A DNA stretch of 64,000 bases from Liolophura sinensis (lineage: Eukaryota > Mollusca > Polyplacophora > Chitonida > Chitonidae): positions 6,995,504 to 7,059,503 of the forward strand of contig NC_088298.1 of assembly GCF_032854445.1 (NCBI RefSeq), written 5' to 3'. Of this stretch, positions 13,001 through 24,419 are shown piece after piece. Both the position numbers and the translations under genes were made by a program. How positions within the stretch are numbered: position 1 is the first letter of the stretch; every line of letters begins with the position of its first letter. The notes under the pieces are model-generated. The model was not told the origin of the DNA. It did not search any database and saw only the letters and a list, made by a program, of their open reading frames with translations.

Positions 13001-13479
13001 AGAAACCCTTTTAAACTTCATAAACAGGCTGCTTTATCGCCTCCATTTGAAGTCCCGACTGACCTTTCACGCTCTGTTTCACCAATTGTCGTTCGCATCG
13101 GCCCTGTTTGCACCGCAATGTTGCCGAGCCAGATGCCATGAAGACGGCAATACCGCCATATTAATGGAACAATGGACAGCGTCTGGCGGTGCGGTAGATG
13201 ACGCCTACGTCCTATACAACCATCCTATTTAACCATATTTCATGTGTATGTGTTCATTCCAAAACGTTGTTTGTTGGTACTCTCTGTGGCATAAGAAAAC
13301 TATTACTTGTCATAAATCGAGCCTCATTGACCAGCCTGTCCCCGAATACTCAGATGTCGACTGGTCACCATTGCTTAAGGCATCTGTATTGCTTTGTTAT
13401 GTGCTATAAAGACGTATAGCAATTTCCTATCAAGGCGCCGGTTCTATATGCTGCCAAAGTGAAAACGGACAGTGATCTG

Positions 13480-13780
13480 AGTTTAAGGCGTCCGCTTTAC
13501 TCAGTGTGCGCCATTTCACCGGTTACATGTTTGCCAACTATAACGCCGTCGTTTTTACTCTGGTTTCACTTTCTGTATTGTAAGTCTTTTATGTTTTATT
13601 CCCGCATAAACCAGGATTCTGCTGCTGGACTAAGTGTCCCTTAGACATTGCATTGTTTCATTGTGCTTGTATATTAAATATGATGATTACGAACCATTTT
13701 GAGAAATTCTGGACCGGTTAACATGACCGCATTTTTGTTACCTAATTCTGTTTAAGACATGGCGGGGGTGGGGGATGGGT
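13480..13780 (+). repeat. Dispersed element family 5, copy 1
   Basis: Shares the pattern ATTTCACCGGTTACATGTTT, then GCCAACTATAACGCCGTCG with copies near 15670, 17590 and 55700, plus a downstream ACCGCATTTTTGTTACCTAA block also seen near 55605. Confidence 0.55.
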
Positions 13781-13793
13781 GGTGGGGGAGGAG
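13762..13793. repeat. G-rich simple sequence
   Basis: GGCGGGGGTGGGGGATGGGT and on; several G runs of four or more on the plus strand, able in principle to form a quadruplex. Confidence 0.6.
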
Positions 13794-13846
13794 TCGTTTA
13801 AACTGAAGTAAATTCACCACACTAGTGACTTTAGAAAGTAAAATAC

Positions 13847-14440
13847 TGGCTTCTGACGGTGCAATACTTGCTTCTGACAGTGCAATTAATACTGGCTCCT
13901 GACAGTACAATTAATACTGGCTTCTAACGGTACAATTAATACGGGCTTTTGACAGTACAATTAATACCGGCTTCTAACAGTACAATACCGGCTTCTGACA
14001 GTACAATTAATACTGGCTTTGACAGTACAATTAATACCGCCTTCTAACAACACAATACCGGCTTCTGACAGTACAATTAATAATATTGGCTTCTGACAGT
14101 AAAATTAATACTGGCTTCTGACAGTAAAATAATACTGGCTTCTGACAGTACAATTAATACTGGCTTTTGACAGTACAATTAATACCGGCTTCTGACAGTA
14201 CAATACCGTCTCCTGACAGTACAATACCGGCTTCTGACAGTGCAATTAATACTGGCCTCTGACTGTACAATTTATATTGGCTTCTGACAGTACAATTAAT
14301 ACTGGCATCTGACAGTACAATTAATACTGGCTTCTGACAGTGCAATACCGGCTTCTGACAGTACAATACTGGCCTTTGATAAGGTTTAACAGTACAGTAC
14401 TGGCTTCTGACAAGGTTTAATAGTACAATATTGGCTCCTG
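13847..14440. repeat. Minisatellite with 21- and 25-bp unit variants
   Basis: The unit is CTGGCTTCTGACAGTACAAT followed by AC or TAATAC, more than twenty copies. The two lengths differ by four bases and are mixed irregularly. A few more units recur near 14810-14880. Confidence 0.9.
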
Positions 14441-14574
14441 GAAGTATAATGCCTTATGAAGTATAATGCCTTATGAAAGAAGTACTTTGGTAAGTATTGG
14501 GTTTTATTTGAAGACAGAACATGAACCACTGGCTAGAGTTTAAGGTTGACGTTGTACTTAGCAATTTTTAGGTG

Positions 14575-14790
14575 TCCTTAGGGAGCATGTACGTGTAATG
14601 TGTCAGCTTGTTGCAGACATGGTTTTCACCCCTGGATGGATTTCCATCGCTCCAAGTAAGCCACCCTACCCAAGTCATTATACTGATACCTTGCACTATC
14701 CTCTTAATTCTAAACGCCAAGTCAAGTTACAACTTCCTGTTTTAAAGCCTTATTTGTTTCCCGACCCAGGATTGACCCTTGGATTTACAG
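14575..14790 (-). mobile_element. SINE-2 partial copy
   Basis: Matches the better copy at 18609-18970: GAGCATGTACGTGTAATGTG, GGATTTCCATCGCTCCAAGT, AAGCC..CC, GTCATTATACTGATAC, AACGCCAAGTCAAGTTACAA and CTTCCTGTTTTAAAG. The tRNA-like end is missing. Confidence 0.7.
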
Positions 14791-14949
14791 TCAGTTTATT
14801 CTCACTGTAAAATACTGACTTCTGGCAAGGTTTAACAGTACAGTTCTGGTTTCCGATAGTACAATACTGGCTCCTGGAAGTACAAAAGCTTGAAGTAAAA
14901 AAAGGTGACTAGCATAGGGCTATCCCGGGAGGACCTAGTTAACAAAATA

Positions 14950-15088
14950 CTGAAGCTGTATTACAGCTCCAAACTGTGTTCTCTGTGACACTGAAGCTGT
15001 ATTACAGCTCCAAACTGTGTACTCTGTGACACTGAAGCTGTATTACAGCTCCAAACCGTGTTTTCTGTGACACTGAAGCTGTATTACA
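14950..15088. repeat. 41-bp minisatellite, about 3.3 copies
   Basis: The unit is ACTGAAGCTGTATTACAGCT, CCAAACTGTG and TTCTCTGTGAC. Each unit contains the palindrome-like AGCTGTATTACAGCT. Confidence 0.9.
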
Positions 15089-15089
15089 T

Positions 15090-15590
15090 AAGAAATTTAC
15101 TTCTAAGGTTAGTCTGCAAAATCTGTATTTAATTCTATTTTAAGACCATTGTGTAAGAACTATATTTCCAATGAGATTTGAATGATATGATTTTATTTTA
15201 ATGACTCTTTTCTGTTTTTCTAATTTTGAATGTTTCAATTCTTGTGTCCAAAGAGAATAGTTTCTAGTGCGGCGTGAAATCCTAATCATTCATTCATTCA
15301 TCACTTCATTCAGAAGATTTAACATGCATATGTTCATAGCACTCTTATATGGCTAAAATATTTAATGCAATTTTAGAATTTGAAGTTTTTTTTTTAATTT
15401 TAAAGACGTGTTTTCTTTGATTTTCGCTGTTTTCATTCTCGTGTCGAAATCCTTGCTTTAACATGTTCTTCCACCGAGATGTCTTAAATGTGTATTTCAA
15501 AATGTCTTCAAATATGAAATGTCTTAAAATGTGACCTAAAATGTGTCTTACACATGTTTTGTCACCGAAATGTCTTAAAAAGATGTCTTA
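15090..15590. other. AT-rich low-complexity stretch
   Basis: No gene. From 15480 a short irregular repeat of ATGTCTTAAAATGTG type appears. Confidence 0.5.
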
Positions 15591-15830
15591 AGACGTCTTC
15601 CTGCATGAACCAGACTTCTGCTGGTGGACAAGCATCCCCGAGGCTTTGTCCATTTGCATTGGCTTAATGTTAGAATGAAACCTCCCTGAGGTAAATTGAC
15701 AAGAAGCTGTATTTCACCGGTTAATTGGGATCATTTGCCAGCTATCACACTGTGACGTTGCTGCAGTGATTTTGTTCTCTATGCTGCACGTCTTATTGTA
15801 TGAAATACTGTCAGTGTGGCATTACACTCG
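15590..15830 (+). repeat. Dispersed element family 5, copy 2
   Basis: Carries CTTCTGCTGGTGGACAAGC (compare 13616) and CTGTATTTCACCGGTTAATT, then GCCAGCTATCACACTGTGAC. Confidence 0.55.
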
Positions 15831-15919
15831 ATGTTTCATTCAATCACTTATATATGGAAAACATCCTTGCGTACGGCATTAAACACCAGCCAAATAGAAG
15901 GAACATTGATGTTCTCCCA

Positions 15920-15995
15920 CTCAGAAATTTGACAGATGTCGTATGAGTGAAAAGTCCTTTAGTACGACGTTGAACATTGATCAAATAAATACCGA
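15920..15995 (+). mobile_element. SINE-1 tail fragment, diverged
   Basis: GTCGTATGAGTGAAAAGTCC, TTTAGTACGACGTTGAACA and TGATCAAATAAATA keep the order of the SINE-1 3' end. Confidence 0.55.
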
Positions 15996-15999
15996 AATA

Positions 16000-16560
16000 A
16001 ATGCATGGAGGGGCTCGATAAATGCCGGCAATAATGGTGGAAATCCCGTTAAATTCAAATAAACAGAGGGACACAAAGCAAACATGTTCTTTTCATGTTT
16101 TAACCAATTTACTTGTACAAAAAAGTCGAGCATCAATAAGTCAGAAATGCTTTTGATGATGTTTATTTATTTCATTTTAAATGTCGACTAACGACCACAA
16201 CGTAACGAACAGTTTAACAGATCGATTGTATAACGACGTCATCAAGGGAATGAGAGTTGGTTACAACACTGATAGTGTTGTATACAGTATGCATTTGGGA
16301 AGTAAATGCAGTTTACATCTGGGAAGTAAATGTCTATGAGACATTTGTAAATGCAGACACCAAGGGAAAATAGTTCGGTTTGTTTGAATTATTTCCCAGC
16401 CAGTTTGGAAGTGAATAACTGACTGCTGTTTGAAATTTTAAAACTTTGGGGCATAGGCGTATGGGAGGGAAACATGGCAGAAAAAAGGGATGAAATGCAT
16501 AACAAAAAAAATACAGAATGGAAAATAAAATCTCAGTATTTACTCATTGGTTAACACGTT
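16000..16560. other. No gene recognised; one short repeat
   Basis: GCATTTGGGAAGTAAATGCA and ACATCTGGGAAGTAAATG near 16290-16330 form a two-copy repeat. Otherwise plain sequence. Confidence 0.45.
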
Positions 16561-16808
16561 ATTTATTTGATCGGAGTTTTACGCCGCACTCAAGAATATT
16601 TCATTTATACGACGGCCAGCGGTGTGGTAGTAGGAAACTACTACCACAAACAGAGCCCAGGGGAAACCCATGACCATCCGCAGGTTTCTGTCGACCTTCC
16701 CGTGTACGGATGGAGGGGAAGCCAAGCATGAGCTGGATATGAACTCACAGCGACTGCATGAGTCATTGTGCTCCAGCAGCACGCTAATCACTTAACCACG
16801 GAGCCCCC
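16561..16808 (-). mobile_element. SINE-1, near full length
   Basis: Inverted orientation: tail TTATTTGATCGGAGTTTTAC, TTCATTTATACGACGGCCAG, a CCATGACCATCCGCAGG block, GAGCTGGATATGAACTCACA (B-box complement) and the tRNA-head end at CCACGGAGCCCC. Confidence 0.9.
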
Positions 16809-16809
16809 C

Positions 16810-17170
16810 GAATGTGGTGTTTAATAACAAGAAAAAAACAAGAATAAACAAATCGGTAAATCATTCACTTCGGTTAGCTACCTAATCGCGTCTAAAAACC
16901 AATATTTTTGGCATTGATGACATATGACATTCCTTGTTATGCGATGCACCTTGTACACTGATCCTGCGCTTTTGCAGCACAAGCCATTGGGTAAAAAATT
17001 GCTGATGTCTGCAAACGGCGAGGTTAGACATTGATAGCGTTTTTCACGTAAAACCAAAACCCGCCTTAGATCCAGTGCTGTTGGATTGTAAATGTTTTTG
17101 CCAGCGAATTGCATTTTCCAATCATTGATATTGGGTACGCTGTGCCAGTTTCAGCTACATCCCTCTATGC
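16810..17170. other. No gene or repeat recognised
   Basis: Plain AT-rich sequence. Confidence 0.4.
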
Positions 17171-17175
17171 ACAAA

Positions 17176-17250
17176 GCTGTGCAAGGTTTTATTCTGTGCA
17201 AGGTTTTATTCTGTGCAAGGTTTTATTCTGTGCAAGGTTTCATTCTGTGC
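17176..17250. repeat. 17-bp minisatellite, about four copies
   Basis: TGTGCAAGGTTTTATTC repeated in tandem; the last copy has CATTC. Confidence 0.95.
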
Positions 17251-17489
17251 GACATTCCACCACTGGTTTCATGAGTTCATGAATTCCTGGCCAAATGGTA
17301 TTTACCAACCACTGGACTGCGCAATCGGCCAAGGAGCGACGACGACGGTTTTTTTGTCACCAAGATCCCATGACCGAGAGGAGCGGAGTAATCCGCAAAT
17401 CACCCGTCCGCGACAGCGATAGAACCTACACCTCATGTGACCTAGAGATTGGAAGACATGCATCTTAACCACGGTTAGGATTAACCCCG

Positions 17490-17790
17490 GTTATTTACCT
17501 AATTCTGCATAACGCATGGTGCCAGGGTGCGTAATTTGCTACTATTTCTGCATTTACATGAACAGATAGAATAAACCACTGGCTAAGGTAAACTGACAAA
17601 AGGCCATATTTTACCGGTTACGTGTGAGACCATTTGCCAGCTTTCACCCTATCGTCACTGATCAGCTCTTACTCTCTATGCTGTAGCCGTATTTCACCGG
17701 TGTGACCATTTGCCAGCTTTCACCCTGTTGTCACTGATCTGCTTTTACTCTCTATACTGTATGTCTTCAATTTTATTTCATCCATAGTGA
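17490..17790 (+). repeat. Dispersed element family 5, copy 3 with a short internal duplication
   Basis: Starts with TTTACCTAATTCTGCATAA. The block ACCATTTGCCAGCTTTCACC occurs twice (near 17629 and 17702) followed by TGTCACTGATC, so part of the unit is duplicated in tandem. Confidence 0.6.
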
Positions 17791-17904
17791 GTGCACTCCT
17801 GTATATACAGCAGCATTCCAGCGTAATAAGCTCTCTTGTGAGGCTCATCATCCATATACCACTCTTTATCTGAGTATTCCTGCACCGGTTAGTCAATGGG
17901 GATC

Positions 17905-17980
17905 AATTTATTTATTTAATTCATGTTTTACGCCGTACTCAAGAATATATCATCTATACGATGGCGGTCAGCATTAAAGT
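17905..17980 (-). mobile_element. SINE-1 3' fragment
   Basis: Reversed tail TTTATTTATTTAATTCATG, TTTTACGCCGTACTCAAGAA and ACGATGGCGGTCAGCAT. Confidence 0.8.
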
Positions 17981-18134
17981 GGGAGCGATTGTTTTTCCAA
18001 AAGTAATTGATTTCTTCTGCCGTAGATAATCCCAACAAACAACGATTTGAAATGGACAGATACGGCTGTATAGGATAGTGGCGGGTCGTCGGCATCATCT
18101 ACCGCGCGAGATGCTGACCCTTTGTTCCGTTAAT

Positions 18135-18275
18135 CAGGGGCCATTTTCACAAAGCGGCGTACGACAGTTTTGTCGCACATTTGTCGCACGATATTTTGTA
18201 CGTCACTATTAACGCTCCATTGTCCTTTATGTGCGATATCGTACAAATACGAGATTTTTGTGAAAGTGGCCCCTG
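18135..18275. mobile_element. Small MITE with ~19-bp terminal inverted repeats
   Basis: The left end CAGGGGCCATTTTCACAAA and the right end TTTGTGAAAGTGGCCCCTG are inverted copies with one mismatch. The 141-bp element is largely palindromic inside (GTCGCAC and GTGCGA, TATCGTAC). No coding sequence. A target duplication is not obvious. Confidence 0.8.
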
Positions 18276-18384
18276 TGTCGGCAAGATTACGGGTCAAACA
18301 GGACCGAGGCGAACGACAATTGGTGAAACAGAACGAGAATAGTCTGCCAGAACTTCAAATGAAGGTGATAAAGCAATTTTTTAT

Positions 18385-18510
18385 AGAGTTTAAAAAAGGT
18401 TTTTGTGTTAACTATTACAGCACTGGAACACCTTTGTGATCAGACCAGTAGCGAGGAATAGTGGTCACGTGGTTTGTGACAAGCCGCGAATGACCACTGA
18501 TAAATGACAA
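18385..18510 (-). repeat. Dispersed element family 4, inverted copy
   Basis: Inverted relative of 12895-13000 (CACCTTTGTGATCAGACCAG near 18429; GTGGTCACGTGGTTTGTGAC near 18461). Confidence 0.7.
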
Positions 18511-18608
18511 TCTGATTTCATCCAAAAAACTTCGGTTGGTTTTACCACTGTCTTAAAGTCCGATGCCGCTTCCTTTTCCGTTCCGTGTTTTGAGGTTCGT
18601 TGTTTGGA

Positions 18609-18970
18609 AAGGCTGTGAGTGAGTGAGTGCTTGGGGTTTAACGTCGTACTCAACAATTTTTCAGTCATATGACGACGAAGGAATCATTAGGGTACATGCA
18701 CGTGTAATTATGCCTCCTTGTTGCAGGACGGATTTCCACCGCTCTTTAATTTAGTGCTGCATCACTGAGACGACTTACCGAAGGCAAGTAAGCCGCCCCG
18801 CCCGAGCCATTATACTGATACGGGTCAGTCGTTGCACTATCCCCTTCATGCTGAACGCCAAGCGAGGAAGTTACAACTTCCTCTTTTAAAGGTCTTAGGT
18901 GTGACTCGACCAAGGAATGATCCTGGATCTACCGGTCCCGAAGCGGACGCTCTACCAACTGTGCTATCCG
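18609..18970 (-). mobile_element. SINE-2, near full length
   Basis: In the minus direction it starts with a tRNA-like head: the complement of GACGCTCTACCAACTGTGCT with A-box-like TAGCACAGTTGG, then a B-box-like GATCCAGG. The body is ATACTGATACGGGTCAGTCG and AACGCCAAGCGAGGAAG. It ends at TTTAACGTCGTACTCAACAA and GTGAGTGAGTG, the reversed tail. It differs from SINE-1 in head, body and tail. Confidence 0.75.
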
Positions 18971-19024
18971 GGCCGGTTGGAAAAGCTGTGAGATCCTATC
19001 CAATCCCTGATATCTGATATTGCT

Positions 19025-19430
19025 TGCTGTTAAGTTTGACTATAGCTATTTCTTGCCCTGGAATCGTATGGGCGAAGACAAATAGGACCCGGGTCATTTG
19101 TTACAGTTATAATGCATATTCACAAAGAAACTATCACCACCATATAATTCTATGTCCATGAAAGTCCATGCTCTTGAAATCCCATAAAGTTGAGTTCTTC
19201 GTGGAAATGCTGAGAGCAACCTCTGCCAAAATGAGACGTCATTGCACCCACACGGTATTATTTATCCATTAAATGGCGGTATGAATATGTGGAGATGTCC
19301 GTCATCTTCATCTCTCTCAACGCATATACATGTAAACGGACCTTCCGTTTATACTCCGTCTACCCCAGCAAAGTTGATACTTGAAGGAGCAGATGTTCAT
19401 GTGTGGTTAGCAACCTGACAACACATATAA
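19025..19430 (-). repeat. Dispersed element family 3, inverted copy
   Basis: Inverted relative of 8870-9290. Similarity is highest over 19060-19250 and weaker towards 19430 (GGAGCAGATGTTCATGTG). Confidence 0.65.
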
Positions 19431-19559
19431 TAAATAAAACATTATATTGCATAAAGATAACATTTATTACACATATAACATTATAACACATACAGCATAA
19501 CATTGTAAAATTATAACACATACAACACACATCTTACACCGCTTGGGTTGAAAGCTGCT

Positions 19560-20045
19560 AGTAACGAATAACGGAAACAAAAAATGGCTTCATGGAAAAT
19601 CTTGACTTATTCTTGATGCTTGGTGAATTAAACTTATTTTCTAACGTTATTACCTATGATAACAAGAATAGCAGTCTAGTTTCGAGTAGAGCCAACATGA
19701 AGGAAGTTGCCACAGTTTTATCTTCTGAGCTCCAGTAATCTCGTTATCGGACCAGTCACGCGTGTGTTATTCGTATTGACCGTGCTGTCAGGATAACATT
19801 GCCTAGGCCCAAAACAAGCACAATGACTAATTGCTATTACATAGCTTGACATCAAACAGCATCGTCGTGGGCGGCATGATCTGATTAAGCACGCCGAGGC
19901 CTAGCATTACAGGCCTCAAATCGAATAACGCTTTAATATTAACATAATATTGCTGTAAATCCAATTGTAAGTGTCGAGATTTCTTCAGATGACTTCCTGA
20001 TGATTCGTTATGTGCTTCTCGTGACCGAGTTATGAAAAACATACA
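19560..20045 (-). repeat. Dispersed element family 1, inverted copy with internal deletion
   Basis: The reverse complement matches 4640-4930 closely (GGCCTCAAATCGAATAACG near 19912; CTGTCAGGATAACATTGCC near 19785) and then jumps to the TTATCTTCTGAGC and GGTGAATTA blocks that correspond to about 5240-5370. The middle part is missing. Confidence 0.6.
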
Positions 20046-20794
20046 GCAATATGCAGCAATGTGGATTTATTTCTCGTTGTGTTGACTGAATGAGTTTGTT
20101 AACTTCAATAAAAGAGACACTGTGTACTTGACTGAGTGACAAGTTTACTAATTCAATCATTAAATGTATTTTAATGTCATTTTGTCAAGTTTTATTTATT
20201 AACAAGCGGATTCATTTTTCAATCATTTTAAGATCAAATTAACAATGATACTTTCCCTATGACATTTTCTTCTCAAATAAAAGACAATTACGTCTGGAGA
20301 ACTCTGATTAGCGCTGATTAACTGTACAACCTAGGGTCAATGTGTCTGTTACAGGCTGGATTGCCATGTCTCGTGTCATGCGCAATTGAGGCAGTTGGCG
20401 CTAAGATTTGCCTCCAAACTGAACAGTGGAGGAGCACTGATTGGGTAAAACTGCCACACAGACATTTTAGGTTTTGATGCACTATACCCAGTGTTAGTTT
20501 CCACCTAGTTAAAATATATCACAGTTTTGTCTGTTTAGATTGAACCGTAAACTTTTTCGCTAGTGTTACGGCCTACCACCTGGAGGTTACCAAGATAACA
20601 AAATGCTGAAATCCAGCAACCAACGCTAAAAAAAATGGTTGTCATGCTAGGTCGATTTTTTATATAAATTAGGGGATATATATTTTTGAGGTTGAAGTTG
20701 ACAAATGTACTACATAAATAGTAAGGAAAATCAATGCACTCGTGTAACGTATAGGCTGCATGTGGACAACACAGCCTTACCATATCTGTGATAG

Positions 20795-21057
20795 GGGTTC
20801 GTCCATGGCTGAGGGGGTTAGCACGCCAACTTGGCCAGATGACCCACTACTAATGTGGTCGCTGTGAGTTCAAGTCCAGCTCACGCTGGCTTTCTCTAGG
20901 GCCGTATGTGGAAAGATCTGTCAGAAACCTGCGGAAGGTCGTTGGTTTTCCCCTCACTCTGGTCGGTTTCCTTCCATCATAATGCCGGCCTCCGCCGTAT
21001 AAGTGAAATATTCTTCACAAGCGCGTGAAAACCGATCATATAAATAAATAAATAAAT
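20795..21057 (+). mobile_element. SINE-1, near full length
   Basis: tRNA-like head (TCCATGGCTGAGGGGGTTAG), B-box region GTCGCTGTGAGTTCAAGTCC, the body AACCTGCGGAAGGTCGTTGG, TAATGCCGGCCTCCGCCGTA, and an ATAAATAAATAAATA tail that runs into the adjacent minisatellite. Confidence 0.9.
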
Positions 21058-21975
21058 ATCTGTGATAAATTGAGGAGTCATCTCTGGTGTTGTGTCTTCA
21101 TTGATTGGCATCCTCTGTGCACACCTCAGGGTCAGTATATCTCTGATAGGCTGACTTGTCTGGCCTGGTGTTATGAGATATCGGCATTCCTTGTGCACAA
21201 CCCAGTATATCTCTGAAAGGTGAATTGTCTTGTCTGGTGTTATGTCTTGAGACATCGGCATTCCTTGTGCACAACCCAGTATATCTCTGATAGGTGAATT
21301 GTCTTTCCTGGTGTTATGTCTTGAGATATCGACATCCCCTATGCACAACCCAGAGGAAATATATCTCTGATAGGCTAACTTGACTTGTCTGGTGTTATGC
21401 CTTGAAATATTGGCATTCCTTATGCACAACCCAGTGTAAGTATATCTCTGATAGGTGTCTTACCTGGTGTTATGCCTTGCCTGGTGTTATGTCTTCCGAT
21501 ATCGGCATTCCTTGTGCACAACTCAGTGTAAGTATATTTCTGATAAGCAGACTTGTCTTGTCTGGGGTTATGTCTTGAGATATTGGCATTCCTTATGCAC
21601 AAGCCAGTGTAAGTATATCTCTGATAGGTGTCTTACCTGGTGGTATGCCTTGCCTGGTGTTATGTCTTCGGATATCGACATCCCCTATGCACAACCCAGA
21701 GTAAATATATCTCAAGTAGGCTAACTTGTCTTGTCTGGTCTTATGTTTTGAGATATCGGAATTCCTTGTGCACAACGCAGAGTAAGTATACCTCTGATAA
21801 GCTGACTTGTCCTGTCTGGGCTTATGTCTTGAGATATCTGCATCCCCTGTGCACAACTCACCTTATCCCTAGCTGTATTGGGCTGAGGTGTCATCGCTAG
21901 TGTCATCGGCATCTCTGTGCACAACTCAGAGTCATCGCCAGTGTCATCGCTAGTGTCATCGACATGGCCTTTCAA
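21058..21975. repeat. Minisatellite with 70-92-bp units, about eleven copies
   Basis: Each unit carries GTATATCTCTGATAGG, a variable CTTGTCTGGTGTTATG, TCTTGAGATATCGGCATTCC and TGTGCACAAC. Spacing between GTATAT landmarks varies from 70 to 92 bases because TAAG and CCTTGCCTGGTGTTATG stretches are gained or lost. It starts directly behind the tail of the SINE at 20795-21057. Confidence 0.9.
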
Positions 21976-22080
21976 CGTTTAGGTTATCCTGATACAAAGA
22001 TTCACTGTGCGAAAAATTGAAGAAATTGTAATTCAACCAGGAAATAGTGTGTTGGACTTAAAATCGTAAATTCTGTACAG

Positions 22081-22230
22081 CCTTACGTGGGAAGGTCTGC
22101 AGCAGCCTGCAAATGGTCGTGGATTTCCCCGGGTCTTTGCTCGGTTTGCGCCCACCATAATGCTGGACGTTGACATATAAGTGAAATATTCATGAGTACG
22201 TCGTAACTGACCAATCAAATAAATGAGTAA
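22081..22230 (+). mobile_element. SINE-1, 5' truncated
   Basis: TTACGTGGGAAGGTCTGCAG, ATGGTCGTGGATTTCCCC, ACCATAATGCTGG, ATAAGTGAAATATTCATGAG and CAATCAAATAAATGAG. Confidence 0.85.
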
Positions 22231-22554
22231 GTTATTCTGTAGAAATTCTAAGGTTCAGAGCTTTCAGAAGTACCCAACATATACACCGCAAATCGACCAT
22301 GGACTACCTCAGTATAGACTGTCAGACAGTATTATGAAAATCAACCCTCCTTCATTGTACAGTATATGCCAATTATCTTTACCATCAACTCAACGCAATT
22401 ACAAAGTATCCAAAATGACTGCAATTAATTATAATAACGCATAGGGAGGAGGAATCAAAGATAATTAATAGAAAAACGGCAGCAGTGAAAAAAAAAACAC
22501 AAGGGGAAAGAAATATGGGAAGAAAAGCAACCTCTGTAAAGGAAAAAAGCAATC

Positions 22555-23235
22555 AATGGGAGAGGTAAATGAAGCCTAAAAAAGAAAATGCATGTATTTC
22601 CCTCCATTGAAAAAAAAACCTGGGTAATCCATAGGTTGTTGGCTGTACAATACTCGGTTTTTCATCCCATTGTTTCCGAAATCTCCAGCGAAGATACGCG
22701 AAGAGGCGCCAAGTAGGCCACATCAAAGAACGCTGCAGATTACAAACGACACATCCACAGACAATGTCGCCGTCACAACCAGAAGGCCATGCCGGTTCAA
22801 GCCAATTTAATTTTTCTGGCTGCCTTCATGATGAGACACGACTTTGCCATATCCAATGGAGAGGGATGCTCCTTTCTACCGTTTTTATAAACTAGGACGT
22901 TGCTACTATATCCCTCCGCAAAGTCGCCTACAGTCGTATGAGAGAATCGTTTCATCACGAACCTATTGTGTTAGGGGTAATTACGTGAACACACAGGCGT
23001 AATCTACCCTTAGGGCAACCTTAAGAACTGGCTGTGGTGTAAAATTAGGGCAAACTGCGCTGAAAATCACAATTATTACCTCCTCACGTAAAAGAGGGAC
23101 GACTTCTTGTAGTTCCGCACCAAATAATTCCGTGTTACACTTTCGTTTACACAGTGTATGATAGAAAATACTTTCGATCTTAAAGCCCGTTTACTGGCAG
23201 ACTTTACTGGGTGTCATGATTTTTTTTCCAGATGT
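22555..23235 (+). repeat. Dispersed element family 6, 3'-half copy
   Basis: Collinear with 26640-27270: AAGCCTAAAAAAGAAAATGC, AGTAGGCCACATCAAAG, AAACGACACATCCACAGACA, AATTTAATTTTTCTGGCTGC and TTTACTGGCAGACTTTAC. Confidence 0.8.
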
Positions 23236-23239
23236 GCTC

Positions 23240-23860
23240 TGCATGACAGTGGCAATTAGTGAATGACAAAGTACCAAAACTAACTCAAGGTTATCTGACC
23301 CTTTTGCCTTTTTAGTTTGGGATTCATTTTACAATATTTACCGGACTGAGTCTGCCGTTACTGAAATTCATAAGTGAAACATTATTGTATGAAGAGAGAT
23401 ACGATACTCCGATTTGTTTTCATGACTAAACATCAGCAGCTGATAGATTTCTTATTTTAATTTTAAATTTAAATGTCGGATAGAGTCAGACGACGTGAAT
23501 TTTAATACCAAGTTTCATCTGTCGGATCTATTGTGTGATATGTAGTTTCGCATTTTAAATATCATATTTCTTTCAATCAAATTTCAGATCTCCACGTCAA
23601 ACGTGGGAAAGTGTTTCAACCTTGCCACGTATCGGTGGTTTTACCCCAGTCATTGTGGCATTCTACACGAATAAAAGTCGACTTCCATGATAGAAGTAAG
23701 AAGTTCTTTGGTGTGTGGTTAAGTGGACAGCTTACTGTCAGCTAGGCTTGACAAATATTGAGAGAGGAGAGAACGAAAATTATCATTTCCGAATTAAATA
23801 TATGACGTGCTCGGTGCATGACTTGTCCATGACAAGTTGATTTACTCGGACATATATACC
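23240..23860. other. No gene or repeat recognised
   Basis: AT-rich unique sequence. Confidence 0.4.
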
Positions 23861-23867
23861 CAGTTCT

Positions 23868-24300
23868 ACGTTAGTTTGGCAAGGGCGTGATTTATACACT
23901 CAGGGATTAGGACTGACTGTTTGGAAATTGTAACCGTCCTTACAGGCCACAAAGTGCAAAGGTATACGGCTTCAGTCGGCTACACCCACAATATCATGTC
24001 AGTGTAAATGTTGCATTGCAGAAGAAGTTAATCGTCACAAGTTAATCGTCAAGATGTGATGGTCAACCAGTCTGGCAGATTGGAAATCCGCCGTCAAATC
24101 CATCCCGCAATCATGGTCAGGCGTATTTAGTCTGCGTCACGTGTGTGGAAGGAAAGGATGGTACGATCAGGCCAATTACCATAAGTGGTTTCCAATGTTG
24201 TGAATGTAAAATCCGTTGTCAGACACATAAACTGCTAAATACGACAACCAAACATACACGTTTATCGCCTTTCCTCCCCATAGCTGTTATATGTTGACAT
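23868..24300 (-). repeat. Dispersed element family 2, inverted compact copy
   Basis: Holds both modules found at 2100-2350 and 3195-3325, in reverse complement and nearly adjacent. Either the left copy carries an insertion of about 0.8 kb or this copy is deleted. Confidence 0.6.
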
Positions 24301-24419
24301 CTCACGGTAATTGCTGGCAAGAAACGTAGGATAAACTTTGGCCAGTTTGTGTCAGCCACTTACTGAGTGACGCGTGTGAAAAACAAGGTACAAGGGAGAT
24401 TTAAATCTCCGTCGCATGT

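Noticed and set aside
20977-21975. Frames up to 150 codons with SRHNTRQ-like repeats
   Set aside because: Read-through of the 70-92-bp minisatellite and the SINE tail, not a protein.
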